A DNA stretch of 64,000 nt from Treponema sp. UBA6988 (GCA_002448445.1 DJYC01000100.1:1-64000); one strand, 5' to 3'. Shown: positions 7,591 to 16,651, numbered from the stretch's first letter. The notes: a model not told the origin generated them from the letters alone. Numbers and translations: made by a program.

Positions 7591-9036
7591 ATGAATTCAA
7601 AAGTTCAGTATAGCAAGAAAATATTCCTTATCATGCTTGTCATGCTTTTTGCCGCTGGAGTTGTTTCCTTTGGTACAAAGGCTTTGGCAAGTGACGGCAG
7701 TGCTGCTGCGACCCAAAATAGCGAAGGTCTTGAAAGGGTAATCGTAGGTACGGAAGACTGGCACGGTTCAAAGGACATTTCCGTAACACAGTTCATCAGG
7801 AACATTGGAAAGTCCACCGGTATCTACAAGATGATTCATCAGGAAACCGCAGAGGAAAGGGCAGAGTCTCAAAGAAAGGCTTTGGAAGCTGAAGCAAAAA
7901 AGAAGGCTGGCGAGGCAGAACTTGCAAACTCTCCCGCAAAGCCAGGCTGGCAGTACGTAATCATGATTGCGGTCGGCTTCCTTATTGTATACCTTGCAGT
8001 TGCAAAGGGATTTGAACCGCTTCTCCTTATCCCGATTGGATTCGGTACGATTCTTGTAAACATTCCGGGTGCTGGTATGGGTAACCTTCCCGACGGTATG
8101 CTTGCAATCATCTACAAGGCTGGTGTTGGAAACGAATTCTTCCCCATGCTCATCTTTATGGGCATTGGCGCAATGACGGACTTTGGCCCGCTTATCGCTA
8201 ACCCAAAGACTGCAATCCTTGGCGGTGCCGCACAGTTCGGCGTATTCTTTACGCTCTTTGGCGTTGCCGTAATGGACATCTTTGGACTTAACTACAACAT
8301 CATGCAGGCATGTGCAATCGCAATCATCGGTGGCGCGGACGGTCCTACATCAATCTACGTTTCCGGCAAGCTTGCACCAGAGCTTATGGCTGTAATTGCA
8401 GTTGCCGCATATTCATACATGGCACTTGTTCCAATGATTCAGCCACCAATCATGAAGCTTCTTACCACAAAGAAGGAACGCCTGATTCACATGGATCAGC
8501 TTCGCCCTGTAAGCAAGACTGAGCGCGTGTTGTTCCCGCTCATGCTCCTTATTCTTACAATCCTCCTTTTGCCGCCTGCAGCACCGCTTATCGGTATGCT
8601 TGCATTCGGTAACTTTGTACACGAAGCAGGTTGCGTACAGCGCCTTTCAAAGACAATGGAAAACGAACTTATGAACATCGTTTCCATTTTGCTTTCTCTT
8701 GGCGTCGGAAGCCAGATGACTCCTGAAAACATCATTCGCCCAGAGTCTGCCGGAATCATCCTTCTTGGACTCGTGGCATTCGCTGTGGCTACAGCTGGCG
8801 GTTTGTGCATGGCAAAAATCATGAACCTCTTCCTCCCGAAAGGAAAGAAAATCAATCCGCTTATCGGTTCAGCCGGTGTTTCTGCAGTTCCAATGGCAGC
8901 CCGCGTTGCAAACAAAGTTGGTCAGGAATATGATCCTTCAAACTTCCTCCTGATGAATGCAATGGGCCCCAACGTTTCTGGCGTTATCGGAACCGCAATT
9001 GCAGCCGGTGTCTTTATAGCCACGTACGGTTTGTAA
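7591..9036 (+). CDS. oadB: Oxaloacetate decarboxylase beta subunit (Na+-transporting)
   Basis: The protein has 481 residues with about ten hydrophobic segments. It shows OadB-family blocks such as FPMLIFMGIGAMTDFGPL, the GGADGPTSI ion-site loop and SAGVSAVPMAARVANKVG near the C-terminus. It decarboxylates carboxybiotin on OadA and exports Na+. The N-terminus is longer than usual: a signal-like helix (FLIMLVMLFAAGVVSF) and a charged, Glu/Lys-rich stretch precede the core by about 100 residues. It follows oadA by 15 nt with a GGAG site, and a terminator follows. Confidence 0.93.
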   Translation: MNSKVQYSKKIFLIMLVMLFAAGVVSFGTKALASDGSAAATQNSEGLERVIVGTEDWHGSKDISVTQFIRNIGKSTGIYKMIHQETAEERAESQRKALEAEAKKKAGEAELANSPAKPGWQYVIMIAVGFLIVYLAVAKGFEPLLLIPIGFGTILVNIPGAGMGNLPDGMLAIIYKAGVGNEFFPMLIFMGIGAMTDFGPLIANPKTAILGGAAQFGVFFTLFGVAVMDIFGLNYNIMQACAIAIIGGADGPTSIYVSGKLAPELMAVIAVAAYSYMALVPMIQPPIMKLLTTKKERLIHMDQLRPVSKTERVLFPLMLLILTILLLPPAAPLIGMLAFGNFVHEAGCVQRLSKTMENELMNIVSILLSLGVGSQMTPENIIRPESAGIILLGLVAFAVATAGGLCMAKIMNLFLPKGKKINPLIGSAGVSAVPMAARVANKVGQEYDPSNFLLMNAMGPNVSGVIGTAIAAGVFIATYGL

Positions 9037-9057
9037 TAACATAAACTTTATCGCAAT

Positions 9058-9090
9058 GCCCTGTAACTCATTTGTTGCAGGGCTTTTTTT
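9058..9090 (+). terminator. Terminator of the oad operon
   Basis: GCCCTG (9058-9063) pairs with CAGGGC, extended by AAC/GTT, and is followed by seven T residues (9084-9090). It lies 22 nt after the oadB stop. Confidence 0.88.
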
Positions 9091-9119
9091 ATGGGCGCAT
9101 TTTTGCTTTCGCAAAAACC

Positions 9120-9280
9120 GGGCTTTCCGCCGTTCCGCGTCTTGCGCGCTCCATTCCCGGTGGTTGTTCCTAAAAACTTTTCATCCTGCCCGCAGTGCCA
9201 TTTTAATCATCACTAAAAACTCCCCTAACGATTCACCCACCGGGAACGCCTCCGGCGCGGCTCCAATCCCTTGCGCGTAT
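9120..9280 (+). repeat. GC-rich dispersed stem-loop element, copy B, with an expanded loop
   Basis: The left half (GGGCTTTCCGCCGTTCCG to CTCCATTCCCGGTGG, 9120-9163) and right half (CCACCGGGAACGCCTCC to CCAATCCCTTGCGCG, 9237-9280) match copy C. In C they meet at a tiny hairpin; here 73 nt of AT-rich DNA separate perfect 10-bp arms (TTCCCGGTGG at 9154, CCACCGGGAA at 9237). With the terminator and the hsdM promoter it accounts for the whole 303-nt gap. Confidence 0.75.
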
Positions 9281-9304
9281 TTTACACAAGCCTTTTTTGC
9301 AAAC

Positions 9305-9333
9305 TTTTAATTTCTTCGATTTTGTGGTATAAT
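9305..9333 (+). promoter_or_regulatory. Promoter of the restriction-modification operon; predicts leaderless hsdM mRNA
   Basis: TATAAT (9328-9333) ends six bases before the hsdM ATG at 9340, so transcription should start at or next to the start codon. The -35 is weak (TTTTAA, 9305-9310). No Shine-Dalgarno site can fit. Confidence 0.65.
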
Positions 9334-9339
9334 GGGGAT

Positions 9340-10971
9340 ATGGCAAAAGCAAAATCAAAAGCAGATAAACCGCTAAATATAGATGATGTTCTTTTTAAGT
9401 GTAGGGACATCCTTCGCAATGCAAAAAACTCAGGTTCATTTTTCGAAAAGCGTGACATGATGCTCACTCTTGTTTTTCTCCGATTTATTGGAGAAAAATT
9501 TGATGACGGAATAGAAAAGCTTAAAGCCCAGCTCGTTGAACGTGGAATGGATATAAACGACCCGAATGTTAAGGCCGCATTCATCGATGACCCGACATTT
9601 ACAGACGGAACATTTTACCTGCCTGAAGAATCCCGCTGGAGCACAATTATCAATACATCTGCAAGCGGGCTGAATGTTGCTCTTGATACAGCTCTCCGCA
9701 GTCTTTCTAACACAAGCGAACAGCTAAAAGGCTGCTTTGTTGAAGGTACTTTTACTACAAGAAATCTTGCCCCGAATGACATCAAGCAGATTGTTGATGA
9801 GGTAACAAAGATTACCCACAAGCAGTTCGGAACACAAAGAGATTTAATCGGTTATGTTTACGAATACTTTCTTAAAGAATTCGCTGTAAACGCTACAAAA
9901 GAAGATGGCGAATTTTATACTCCACATGATGTAGTTGAATTGATTGCAAGTTTTATCCAGCCTTTTGACGGAACCTTGTACGACCCTTGCTGTGGTTCTG
10001 GCGGAATGTTTGTCCAGAGCGCCGCTTTAATTGAAGCCAAGAAAGGTGATATCTCAAGAATTAATGTTTATGGTCAGGAAAAAGAGCCTGCAACATATCG
10101 TCTTGCAAAAATGAATCTTGCCCTTCGCGGAATTAGCCATAATCTTGGAGCAGAAGCAGAAAATACATTCCGACTTGATTTGCACAAAGGAATTTCTTTT
10201 GACTACATCATGGCAAATCCGCCGTTTAATCTTAAAGGCTGGTTCGATTCAGACACGATGAAAACGAATGACAGCCGTTGGGTTGATTACGCACTGCCTC
10301 CAGAAAGCAATGCAAACTATGCATGGATTTTGCACATTCTCAGTCACTTAAAACCGAATAAGGGCATAGCAGGTTTTCTTCTTGCAAACGGAGCATTGGG
10401 AGACGCAGACGGAACAGCACCAATTATCCGACAAAAATTAATTGAAAATGACAAAGTTGAAGCAATTATTGTTCTTCCAAGAGAATTGTTCATCACCACT
10501 GACATCAGCGTAACTTTGTGGATTTTGAACAACAATAAAAAAGGCGGAAAATCAAAAGACAGAAACCTTCGCGACCGTTCAAAAGAAATTCTTTTTATGG
10601 ATTTAAGAAGCTGGACTGGAGATGAATGGAATAACGCCGTAAAGAATATGCAGAAGAAGAAATATGCTCTTACATCAGAACAGATTTCAAAAGCAACAGA
10701 GATTTACCGCAAATGGCAGGAAGAAGGAACAGACGGAAAGAACTACGCAGAAGCAGAACTTTACAGAAGCGTGGATTTTGAAACAATCAAAGCAAATAAC
10801 TTTTCTCTTGTTCCAAGCCGCTATATTGAATTTGTAGACCGTGACACCAATATTGACTATGACGCAACATTAAAAGAAACAAGCAAAGCTGTAAGTGAAC
10901 TCTTAAAAGCACATGAAGCCAATACTGCAAAAATCAAAGAAGCTTTTGAAGGACTTGGGTATGGAATCTAG
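9340..10971 (+). CDS. hsdM: Type I restriction-modification methyltransferase subunit
   Basis: The 543-residue protein has an N-terminal HsdM_N helical domain (residues ~15-150) and an N6-adenine methyltransferase domain. SAM-binding motif I is DPCCGSGGM at ~215-223; catalytic motif IV is NPPF at ~293-296. It methylates adenine at the site specified by HsdS and forms the core of the restriction complex. I chose ATG 9340 (MAKAKSKADK) over the frame's 9271 start because the -10 box lies just before it. It overlaps the next gene by 11 nt. Confidence 0.95.
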   Translation: MAKAKSKADKPLNIDDVLFKCRDILRNAKNSGSFFEKRDMMLTLVFLRFIGEKFDDGIEKLKAQLVERGMDINDPNVKAAFIDDPTFTDGTFYLPEESRWSTIINTSASGLNVALDTALRSLSNTSEQLKGCFVEGTFTTRNLAPNDIKQIVDEVTKITHKQFGTQRDLIGYVYEYFLKEFAVNATKEDGEFYTPHDVVELIASFIQPFDGTLYDPCCGSGGMFVQSAALIEAKKGDISRINVYGQEKEPATYRLAKMNLALRGISHNLGAEAENTFRLDLHKGISFDYIMANPPFNLKGWFDSDTMKTNDSRWVDYALPPESNANYAWILHILSHLKPNKGIAGFLLANGALGDADGTAPIIRQKLIENDKVEAIIVLPRELFITTDISVTLWILNNNKKGGKSKDRNLRDRSKEILFMDLRSWTGDEWNNAVKNMQKKKYALTSEQISKATEIYRKWQEEGTDGKNYAEAELYRSVDFETIKANNFSLVPSRYIEFVDRDTNIDYDATLKETSKAVSELLKAHEANTAKIKEAFEGLGYGI

Positions 10972-12442
10972 CAGAGCAGAAAAACTTGATAAAATAAGGC
11001 AAATTGGCGAAACGGTTTCTGTTGAATTCAAGCGTTGTGGTGGAAATATTGAACACGATGTTTACGAAACTGTTTGTTCGTTCTCAAATAGATTTGGCGG
11101 AGATATTTATCTTGGAATCCTTGATGATGGAACTGTAAATGGTGTGCCGGAAAAAGCAGCTCCGTCCATGATTAAGAATTTCATCACGGTTTTGGCAAAT
11201 CCCAATCTTTTTTCTCCAACACTTACGCTTGATCCAGAAATTATCACTTATGAAGGAAAAACTCTTATTCACATTCATGTACCAGTTTCGGGCGATGTGA
11301 TTAGTTTTAAAAAGGTGATATATAATCGCATCAATGATTCAGATGTAAAAGTTTCTTCAACCTCAGATATTGCGCAAATGTACATCCGCAAGCAGGAAAT
11401 CTTTACGGAACGCAAAGTTTATCCTTATGTTCATTTTGAAGATTTGAGACTGGACTTACTTCCGCTTGTTAGAACCATGGCAAAAAATAATTCCGCAGGA
11501 AGTCATCCATGGGAAAAGTTAAATGATGAGGAACTTTTGAAAAGCGCGGGACTTTACACAGAAGATCGGGTTACTGGGGAAAAGGGATTTAATCTTGCCG
11601 CAGTTATGCTTCTTGGAAAAGATGAAGTGATTCGTGATGTCGCCCCAACTTATTCAACAGATGCATTGCTTAGAAAAGTGAATGTTGACCGATATGACGA
11701 CAGGTTGATTGTGGAGACGAATTTAATAGAAAGTTATGACAGGCTTTTTGAATTTGCGACAAAACATCTTTTGGACAAGTTTTATCTTGAAGACGGAAAA
11801 ATAAGGCTTTCTCTCAGAAACATCCTTGCCCGCGAAATGATTGTGAATACTTTGATGCACAGAGAATTTTCAAGCGGCTATCAGGCAAAATTCATTATCG
11901 AAAAAGACAGGATGTATGTGGAAAATGCAAACCGCGCAAGAAAAGACGGAATGATCACTCCAGAAAATCTTGAGCCTTATGCAAAAAATCCGCTCATAGC
12001 ATCATTCTTTAGGAATATCGGTTATTCGGACAAGCTTGGTTCTGGCGTAAGAAAGCTGTTCAAATATTCATATAAATATTCGGGTGCGAATCCAGAATTT
12101 TCAGAAGGCGATGTTTTTAGGATTACCGTTCCCCTGAATGATGAATTTTCCTGGGACGCACAAAAAAGTCTGACGTTAAAAACCGAACAAGTAACCGAAC
12201 AAGTAACCGAACAAGTAACCGAACAAGTAACCGAACAAGTAACCGAACAAGTAAAAAGACTTGTTGAATGTTTGAAAACTTGTCCGCTTTCCACTAAAGA
12301 AATCCTTCAAGAACTAGGCTTAAAGCACAGGCCAACTTTGATGAATGATTATATAAAACCTGCCTTGGCTTTAGGACTGATAGAGATGACTCAGCCCGAT
12401 TCTCCCAAAAGCCCTACACAGAAGTACAAGGTGAAGTTATAG
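10961..12442 (+). CDS. AlbA_2/Schlafen-type ATP-binding regulator with VTEQ repeat linker
   Basis: The N-terminal AlbA_2 domain (residues ~10-130; VEFKRCGGNIEHDVYETVCSF, then GGDIYLGILDDGTV) and the central RecG-like HATPase-type region (AREMIVNTLMHREFSSG, ENANRARKDG) mark a family often annotated as putative transcriptional regulator and common in type I R-M loci. A winged-helix-like C-terminus (STKEILQELGL) follows six near-perfect TEQV repeats, each 12 nt. The AAGGA site selects ATG 10961, inside the end of hsdM. A regulatory role for the operon is inferred from context. Confidence 0.85.
   Translation: MESSRAEKLDKIRQIGETVSVEFKRCGGNIEHDVYETVCSFSNRFGGDIYLGILDDGTVNGVPEKAAPSMIKNFITVLANPNLFSPTLTLDPEIITYEGKTLIHIHVPVSGDVISFKKVIYNRINDSDVKVSSTSDIAQMYIRKQEIFTERKVYPYVHFEDLRLDLLPLVRTMAKNNSAGSHPWEKLNDEELLKSAGLYTEDRVTGEKGFNLAAVMLLGKDEVIRDVAPTYSTDALLRKVNVDRYDDRLIVETNLIESYDRLFEFATKHLLDKFYLEDGKIRLSLRNILAREMIVNTLMHREFSSGYQAKFIIEKDRMYVENANRARKDGMITPENLEPYAKNPLIASFFRNIGYSDKLGSGVRKLFKYSYKYSGANPEFSEGDVFRITVPLNDEFSWDAQKSLTLKTEQVTEQVTEQVTEQVTEQVTEQVKRLVECLKTCPLSTKEILQELGLKHRPTLMNDYIKPALALGLIEMTQPDSPKSPTQKYKVKL
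12182..12253 (+). repeat. Six tandem copies of a 12-nt coding repeat
   Basis: The unit ACCGAACAAGTA occurs six times without a mismatch and encodes Thr-Glu-Gln-Val. Because 12 is a multiple of three, gain or loss of units changes only the linker length, not the frame. Confidence 0.97.
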
Positions 12443-12452
12443 GAAGAAGTTT

Positions 12453-12584
12453 ATGGAAAAAAATTATAGTCCCGACTTCAAAGTGGTCGAATTCGACCAC
12501 TTTAGAAAAGAAACTAGAATAGCCATCCAGCAGATGAAAGTGCTGGAAAATGTTGAAGAGCGAACTCTACTGACGGATAAATGA
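12453..12584 (+). CDS. Small ORF of 43 codons between regulator and hsdS
   Basis: The ATG follows an AGGAAGAAG site by a normal distance. The 43-residue product is charged (MEKNYSPDFKVVEF at the start, ending RTLLTDK), with a helical middle (KETRIAIQQMKVLENVEE). It lies in the operon direction, 10 nt after the regulator's stop and 12 nt before hsdS. I do not recognise it. A perfect 24-bp palindrome lies within it, so part of its sequence may reflect a DNA or RNA structure rather than protein function. Confidence 0.5.
   Translation: MEKNYSPDFKVVEFDHFRKETRIAIQQMKVLENVEERTLLTDK
12480..12503. promoter_or_regulatory. Perfect 24-bp palindrome upstream of hsdS
   Basis: The arms AAAGTGGTCGAA and TTCGACCACTTT meet without a loop. 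This is typical of a dimeric operator or of a strong mRNA hairpin. It lies within the small ORF and about 95 nt before the hsdS start. No T tail follows. Confidence 0.75.
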
Positions 12585-12596
12585 CGGAATAAGATT

Positions 12597-13733
12597 ATGA
12601 CTGCAAGTAAGATTGAAAATGCACCTTGGGTTAGACTTGGGGATTATATTATTGAATGTAACGAAGTGAATTCTGATGGAAAATATGGATTAGAATTTGT
12701 TCGTGGAGTTTCCAATACAAAAGAATTTATGAAAACAAAGGCGAATCTTGATGGCAGAGATTTGACTCCATTTTCAATAATAAAACCGCATTATTTCGCT
12801 TTTAATCGAAGAACGACAAGAAACGGTGAAAGATTGGGGCTTGGTTACAACTCTACAAATCAAATTTATATTTGCACTGAGGATTATATAGTATTTAAAG
12901 TTAAAGATGCGAATGTGCTAAATCCAGATTATCTATACATAAACTTTTTAAGAGATGAATTTGATAGAGCCGTTCGCCGTGATTCATGGGGAAGTGCAAC
13001 GGAATTCTTTAACTGGGATAATATGGCAGAAATAAAAATTCCGCTCCCATCAATCGAGACACAAAGAGAACTTGTTGCAGTTTACAACGGCCTAAAAGAA
13101 CTTGCAGAAGAAAACGAAAAACTCCTGGAGCCGCTTTCAAAAAGCTGCGAAGCATTCATTGTGGATTGTAAGAAGAAGTATGAAAAGAAGCGACTAGGCG
13201 ATTTGATTGCAATAGACGAAAAAATCAATTCAGAAAATCGAGACTTAGAGTTTTTAGGTATTAACCGTGATAAAACTTTTATGCCTTCCGTGGCAACCAC
13301 AGAAGGACTTGATAAATCAAAATACAAAGTTATTTCAAAGGGAAAATTTGTATTTTCAGGTATGCAGACTGGTCGTGATGTGTGTATTCGTTTCGGGCTT
13401 TATAATGAAAGTGTAGATGGTTTGGTATCACCGGCCTATACAACATATTCTGTAGTAGACAACAATATTCTCCCTGAATATTTAATGATGAATTTCAAGC
13501 GTTCTGAAATGGATAGGCTAGGTTGGTTCCTAAGTGATTCAAGCGTACGTTCAAATCTTGATTTTGATAGATTTCACGATATTCAGATTGCTATACCCCC
13601 AATCCAAATTCAACAAAAAATCGTAGACCTCTACAACTGCTACGAAGAATGCAAACGCATAGCAAAAGAGGCAAGAGAAAAAATAAGCAACCTCTGCCCG
13701 GCTCTGGTACAGAAGGCTGCACATAGTATTTAA
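12597..13733 (+). CDS. hsdS: Type I restriction-modification specificity subunit
   Basis: The 378-residue protein has two target-recognition domains (residues ~10-150 and ~195-350), each ending with the typical IPLPSIETQREL or IAIPPIQIQQKI block followed by a coiled-coil helix (YNGLKELAEENEKL; YNCYEECKRIAKEA). It reads the bipartite DNA target for HsdM and HsdR. Length and two-fold layout are normal, though at the short end. It is the only hsdS in the island; no inverted repeats or partner fragments that would suggest phase switching are seen. Confidence 0.93.
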   Translation: MTASKIENAPWVRLGDYIIECNEVNSDGKYGLEFVRGVSNTKEFMKTKANLDGRDLTPFSIIKPHYFAFNRRTTRNGERLGLGYNSTNQIYICTEDYIVFKVKDANVLNPDYLYINFLRDEFDRAVRRDSWGSATEFFNWDNMAEIKIPLPSIETQRELVAVYNGLKELAEENEKLLEPLSKSCEAFIVDCKKKYEKKRLGDLIAIDEKINSENRDLEFLGINRDKTFMPSVATTEGLDKSKYKVISKGKFVFSGMQTGRDVCIRFGLYNESVDGLVSPAYTTYSVVDNNILPEYLMMNFKRSEMDRLGWFLSDSSVRSNLDFDRFHDIQIAIPPIQIQQKIVDLYNCYEECKRIAKEAREKISNLCPALVQKAAHSI

Positions 13734-13749
13734 ATAGGAGAAAAGGTAA

Positions 13750-15330
13750 ATGAATTTAAAAGTATTCAAAATTAAAAATTTCCGTGGTTATAGTGATGAA
13801 ATTACTATAAATATTAACGACCTCACAGCTTTTGTTGGAAGGAATGATATAGGTAAATCTACTATCCTTGAAGCCATGAATATTTTCTTTAATGGTGGTG
13901 ATAGTAAACAATTAATTCCTCTTGATAAAGATGACATCAACAAAGAATGTGCTGCTAATGAAGATAATGAAATCGTCTTTTCAGCTTGCTTTGATAATCT
14001 ACCTGATGAAATCCAGCTTGATGCAACTTATCTGACCAATTTAAAAGATGAATATTTGTTAAATCAAAATGGCGACTTGGAAATAGTAAAGCGATATCCC
14101 AATGCAACTACTAAAGAAAAAGTTTTTATAAAAGCAAATCATCCGACTAACTCTAATTGTGGTGAACTTTTGTGTAAGAAAAATACTGAGTTAAAGAAAA
14201 TTATTACAGATAATAGTATTGATTGTGAAAATAAAAGCGTAAACTCATTGATGAGAAAGGCTATTTGGAATCACTATAATGATGATTTACAATTAAAAGA
14301 AATTGAGCTTGATGTATCTAAGGGAGATACGGATGGAATCAAGAGTATTTGGGAAAAATTAAAGGATTATTTACCATTGTATTCTTTGTTTCAGGCAGAT
14401 CGTAAAAATACAGATACTGATGATGAAGTTCAAGACCCATTACAAACTGCAGTAAAGCAAATTATTTCAACAGAAGATATTCAGAATAAGTTGAAAGAAA
14501 TTTCTGATACAGTACTTAAAGAATTACAAAGTATTGCTTCTGACACTTTGGATAAATTAAAAAATATAAATGAAACTCTAGCAAATACACTTGAACCCAA
14601 AATCCCAGGTGTTGAAAGCTTAAAATGGGCAGATGTTTTTAAAAAGGTATCAATTGCAAGTAATAATGATATTCCTATTAATAAACGTGGTAGCGGTGTA
14701 AAACGGCTTATATTACTGAGTTTCTTTCAAGCAGAAGCAGAAAAGAAGAAAACAGAATTTAATAACCGAGGCATTATTTATGCGATTGAAGAACCTGAAA
14801 CTTCTCAGCATTATGAACACCAGCGAATGCTTATCGATGCATTAAAACGTATATCTTCTAATGATGATACTCAAGTGGTAATAACAACACACAGCTCTGT
14901 TGTTGTAAAAGAACTAAAATTTGATGACATTCGAATTATTGATGAAGAAGCTGGTTCTAAAAAAATAAAATTGGTTGAAACTCATTATTTACCAAGCCCA
15001 TCGTTAAATGAAATTAATTATCTTGTATTCGGAGAAATATCATCTGAGTATCATGATGAACTATTTGGTTATCTAGAAACTAGGGCAAGGGATATTGATA
15101 ATGTTGCTGGTCAAAGAAATTTTGATTCTTGGTTAAAAAGTAAATTATCAGGATATCCTACAAAAGAATATATTGATAATAGAAACGGTTCTCACTTTGA
15201 TTATACATTATCCATGTATATTAGAAATAGAGTACATCATCCCGAAAATCCAGAAAATGATATAGAAACACCTGAAGAAGTAAAAAAATCAATTGAGAAA
15301 ATGCAAGAAGTTATAGGTTCAATTGAATAA
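13750..15330 (+). CDS. OLD/RloA-like AAA ATPase, putative defence protein
   Basis: The protein starts like RecF/SMC/OLD ATPases (VFKIKNFRGYSDEI), has Walker A GRNDIGKS at residues 30-37, a Walker B-like IIYAIEEPE and a THSSVVV switch segment. The usual OLD-type TOPRIM nuclease is not evident. Instead the last ~110 residues carry a helical region with RNRVHH (residues 492-497), which fits the loose Rx4H pattern of HEPN RNases; this is only a pattern match. The start has a GGAG site. The gene is clearly more AT-rich than hsdM or hsdR and opens a three-gene cassette inside the R-M operon. Confidence 0.82.
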   Translation: MNLKVFKIKNFRGYSDEITININDLTAFVGRNDIGKSTILEAMNIFFNGGDSKQLIPLDKDDINKECAANEDNEIVFSACFDNLPDEIQLDATYLTNLKDEYLLNQNGDLEIVKRYPNATTKEKVFIKANHPTNSNCGELLCKKNTELKKIITDNSIDCENKSVNSLMRKAIWNHYNDDLQLKEIELDVSKGDTDGIKSIWEKLKDYLPLYSLFQADRKNTDTDDEVQDPLQTAVKQIISTEDIQNKLKEISDTVLKELQSIASDTLDKLKNINETLANTLEPKIPGVESLKWADVFKKVSIASNNDIPINKRGSGVKRLILLSFFQAEAEKKKTEFNNRGIIYAIEEPETSQHYEHQRMLIDALKRISSNDDTQVVITTHSSVVVKELKFDDIRIIDEEAGSKKIKLVETHYLPSPSLNEINYLVFGEISSEYHDELFGYLETRARDIDNVAGQRNFDSWLKSKLSGYPTKEYIDNRNGSHFDYTLSMYIRNRVHHPENPENDIETPEEVKKSIEKMQEVIGSIE

Positions 15331-15348
15331 AATAAGGAGTATACTATT

Positions 15349-16650
15349 TTGAATGAAATAAAACTACAATCTATACAAAATCTTTTAGATACAAAAAATC
15401 TTAGAATTCCTCCGTATCAACGTCCATATAAATGGACTAAAAAAAATATTGAGGAACTCCTTACAGATATAGATATTGCATTAGAAAAAAAGAAAGAACT
15501 TAGAAATAAAAACTTTAAATATAGGATTGGAACGGTTTTACTTCACAATAACAAAGAAGATAAAACACTAGATGTAATTGATGGACAACAAAGAATTGTT
15601 TCTTTTTATTTGTTACAAAAGTATCTGAATCCAAAGAAAACTGATTTTATTGATATGAAACTTGAAGATAATAATACAAAGTTTCATTTGTGTAAAAATT
15701 ATTCAGTAATCAAGGATTGGTTTTCTTTAAAAGATATTGAATATAAAAAAGCAATTCTTACTGCTTTTGTTGATTTACTTGAAGTTGTAGTAATAACTGT
15801 GGAAAAGCAAGAAGAAGCTTTTCAATTATTCGACTCCCAAAATGCTCGTGGTAAAGCTTTATATCCTCATGATTTACTAAAAGCATATCATTTACGAGAG
15901 ATGAATAATGATCTTTTTGAAATGCAACGAGTTGTTGAAAGTTGGGAAGAAATGGACCGCTCTTTGAAAAGCAGAAAAAATAAGAAAGAAAACAAAATTG
16001 AAAATCTGTTTGATGATTATCTTTTTCCAATTCTTAATTGGGCTGAAAAAGAAAAAACATGGACTTTTTCAACAGATGATATTGATAGCTATAAAGGCAT
16101 AAGACACGACTGTTCGTATACATATGCAAAACGAACAATAAAATCAATGCCAATTTTTCAAATTACAGAACCTATTGTTGCAGGAAAAGACTTCTTTGAA
16201 ATGGTTCATTATTATTTGCCATTACTTGAATACTTAAAAAAAGAAGTCTTTGAAAAATATCCAGAGCTAAAAAAAATTATAGATAATCATGATGATGGTG
16301 GTGCAGGTTATTGCCATTGTAAGAATTTGTTCTATTGTGTTTTATTAGCATATTATGATCGATTTAAAAATCTTGATGAGAGGGTTGTAAAAAAACTATT
16401 TTCATGGACTTTTATGCTACGCGTAGACAGATGGTCTCTTAGTTATGCTTCTATTAACAAATACGCTATTGGAGATTGCGGTGATACGACAAATGAAATT
16501 CCATTTTTTTATTTAATCACACATGCAACCAAACATACTCAAATAGCAAATGTTTCCGTCTCAATTAAAAGAGAAAATGACCAAGCGAACAAAGCTGATT
16601 CTTGGAATAATTTATATGCAGATTTAAAACAATTAAATGGAGTTGAATAA
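15349..16650 (+). CDS. DUF262 protein (GmrS-like), first of two
   Basis: The DUF262 signature is clear: IPPYQRPYKWTKKNIEELLTDI at the N-terminus and DGQQR at residues 78-82. DUF262 resembles ParB/Srx folds and in GmrSD-type enzymes binds and hydrolyses nucleotides to support cleavage of modified DNA. At 433 residues there is no recognisable DUF1524 HNH motif, so it appears to lack its own nuclease. The start is TTG at 15349, after an AAGGAG site; no in-frame ATG is nearby. It overlaps or abuts the next DUF262 gene and is AT-rich. Confidence 0.85.
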   Translation: MNEIKLQSIQNLLDTKNLRIPPYQRPYKWTKKNIEELLTDIDIALEKKKELRNKNFKYRIGTVLLHNNKEDKTLDVIDGQQRIVSFYLLQKYLNPKKTDFIDMKLEDNNTKFHLCKNYSVIKDWFSLKDIEYKKAILTAFVDLLEVVVITVEKQEEAFQLFDSQNARGKALYPHDLLKAYHLREMNNDLFEMQRVVESWEEMDRSLKSRKNKKENKIENLFDDYLFPILNWAEKEKTWTFSTDDIDSYKGIRHDCSYTYAKRTIKSMPIFQITEPIVAGKDFFEMVHYYLPLLEYLKKEVFEKYPELKKIIDNHDDGGAGYCHCKNLFYCVLLAYYDRFKNLDERVVKKLFSWTFMLRVDRWSLSYASINKYAIGDCGDTTNEIPFFYLITHATKHTQIANVSVSIKRENDQANKADSWNNLYADLKQLNGVE

Positions 16651-16651
16651 A

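Noticed and set aside
12182..12253. Regular short repeats as a CRISPR array
   Set aside because: The repeats are contiguous 12-mers without spacers and lie in frame inside a coding gene.
12597..13733. Phase-variable, invertible hsdS
   Set aside because: A single hsdS with no second or partial copy and no flanking inverted repeats or recombinase.
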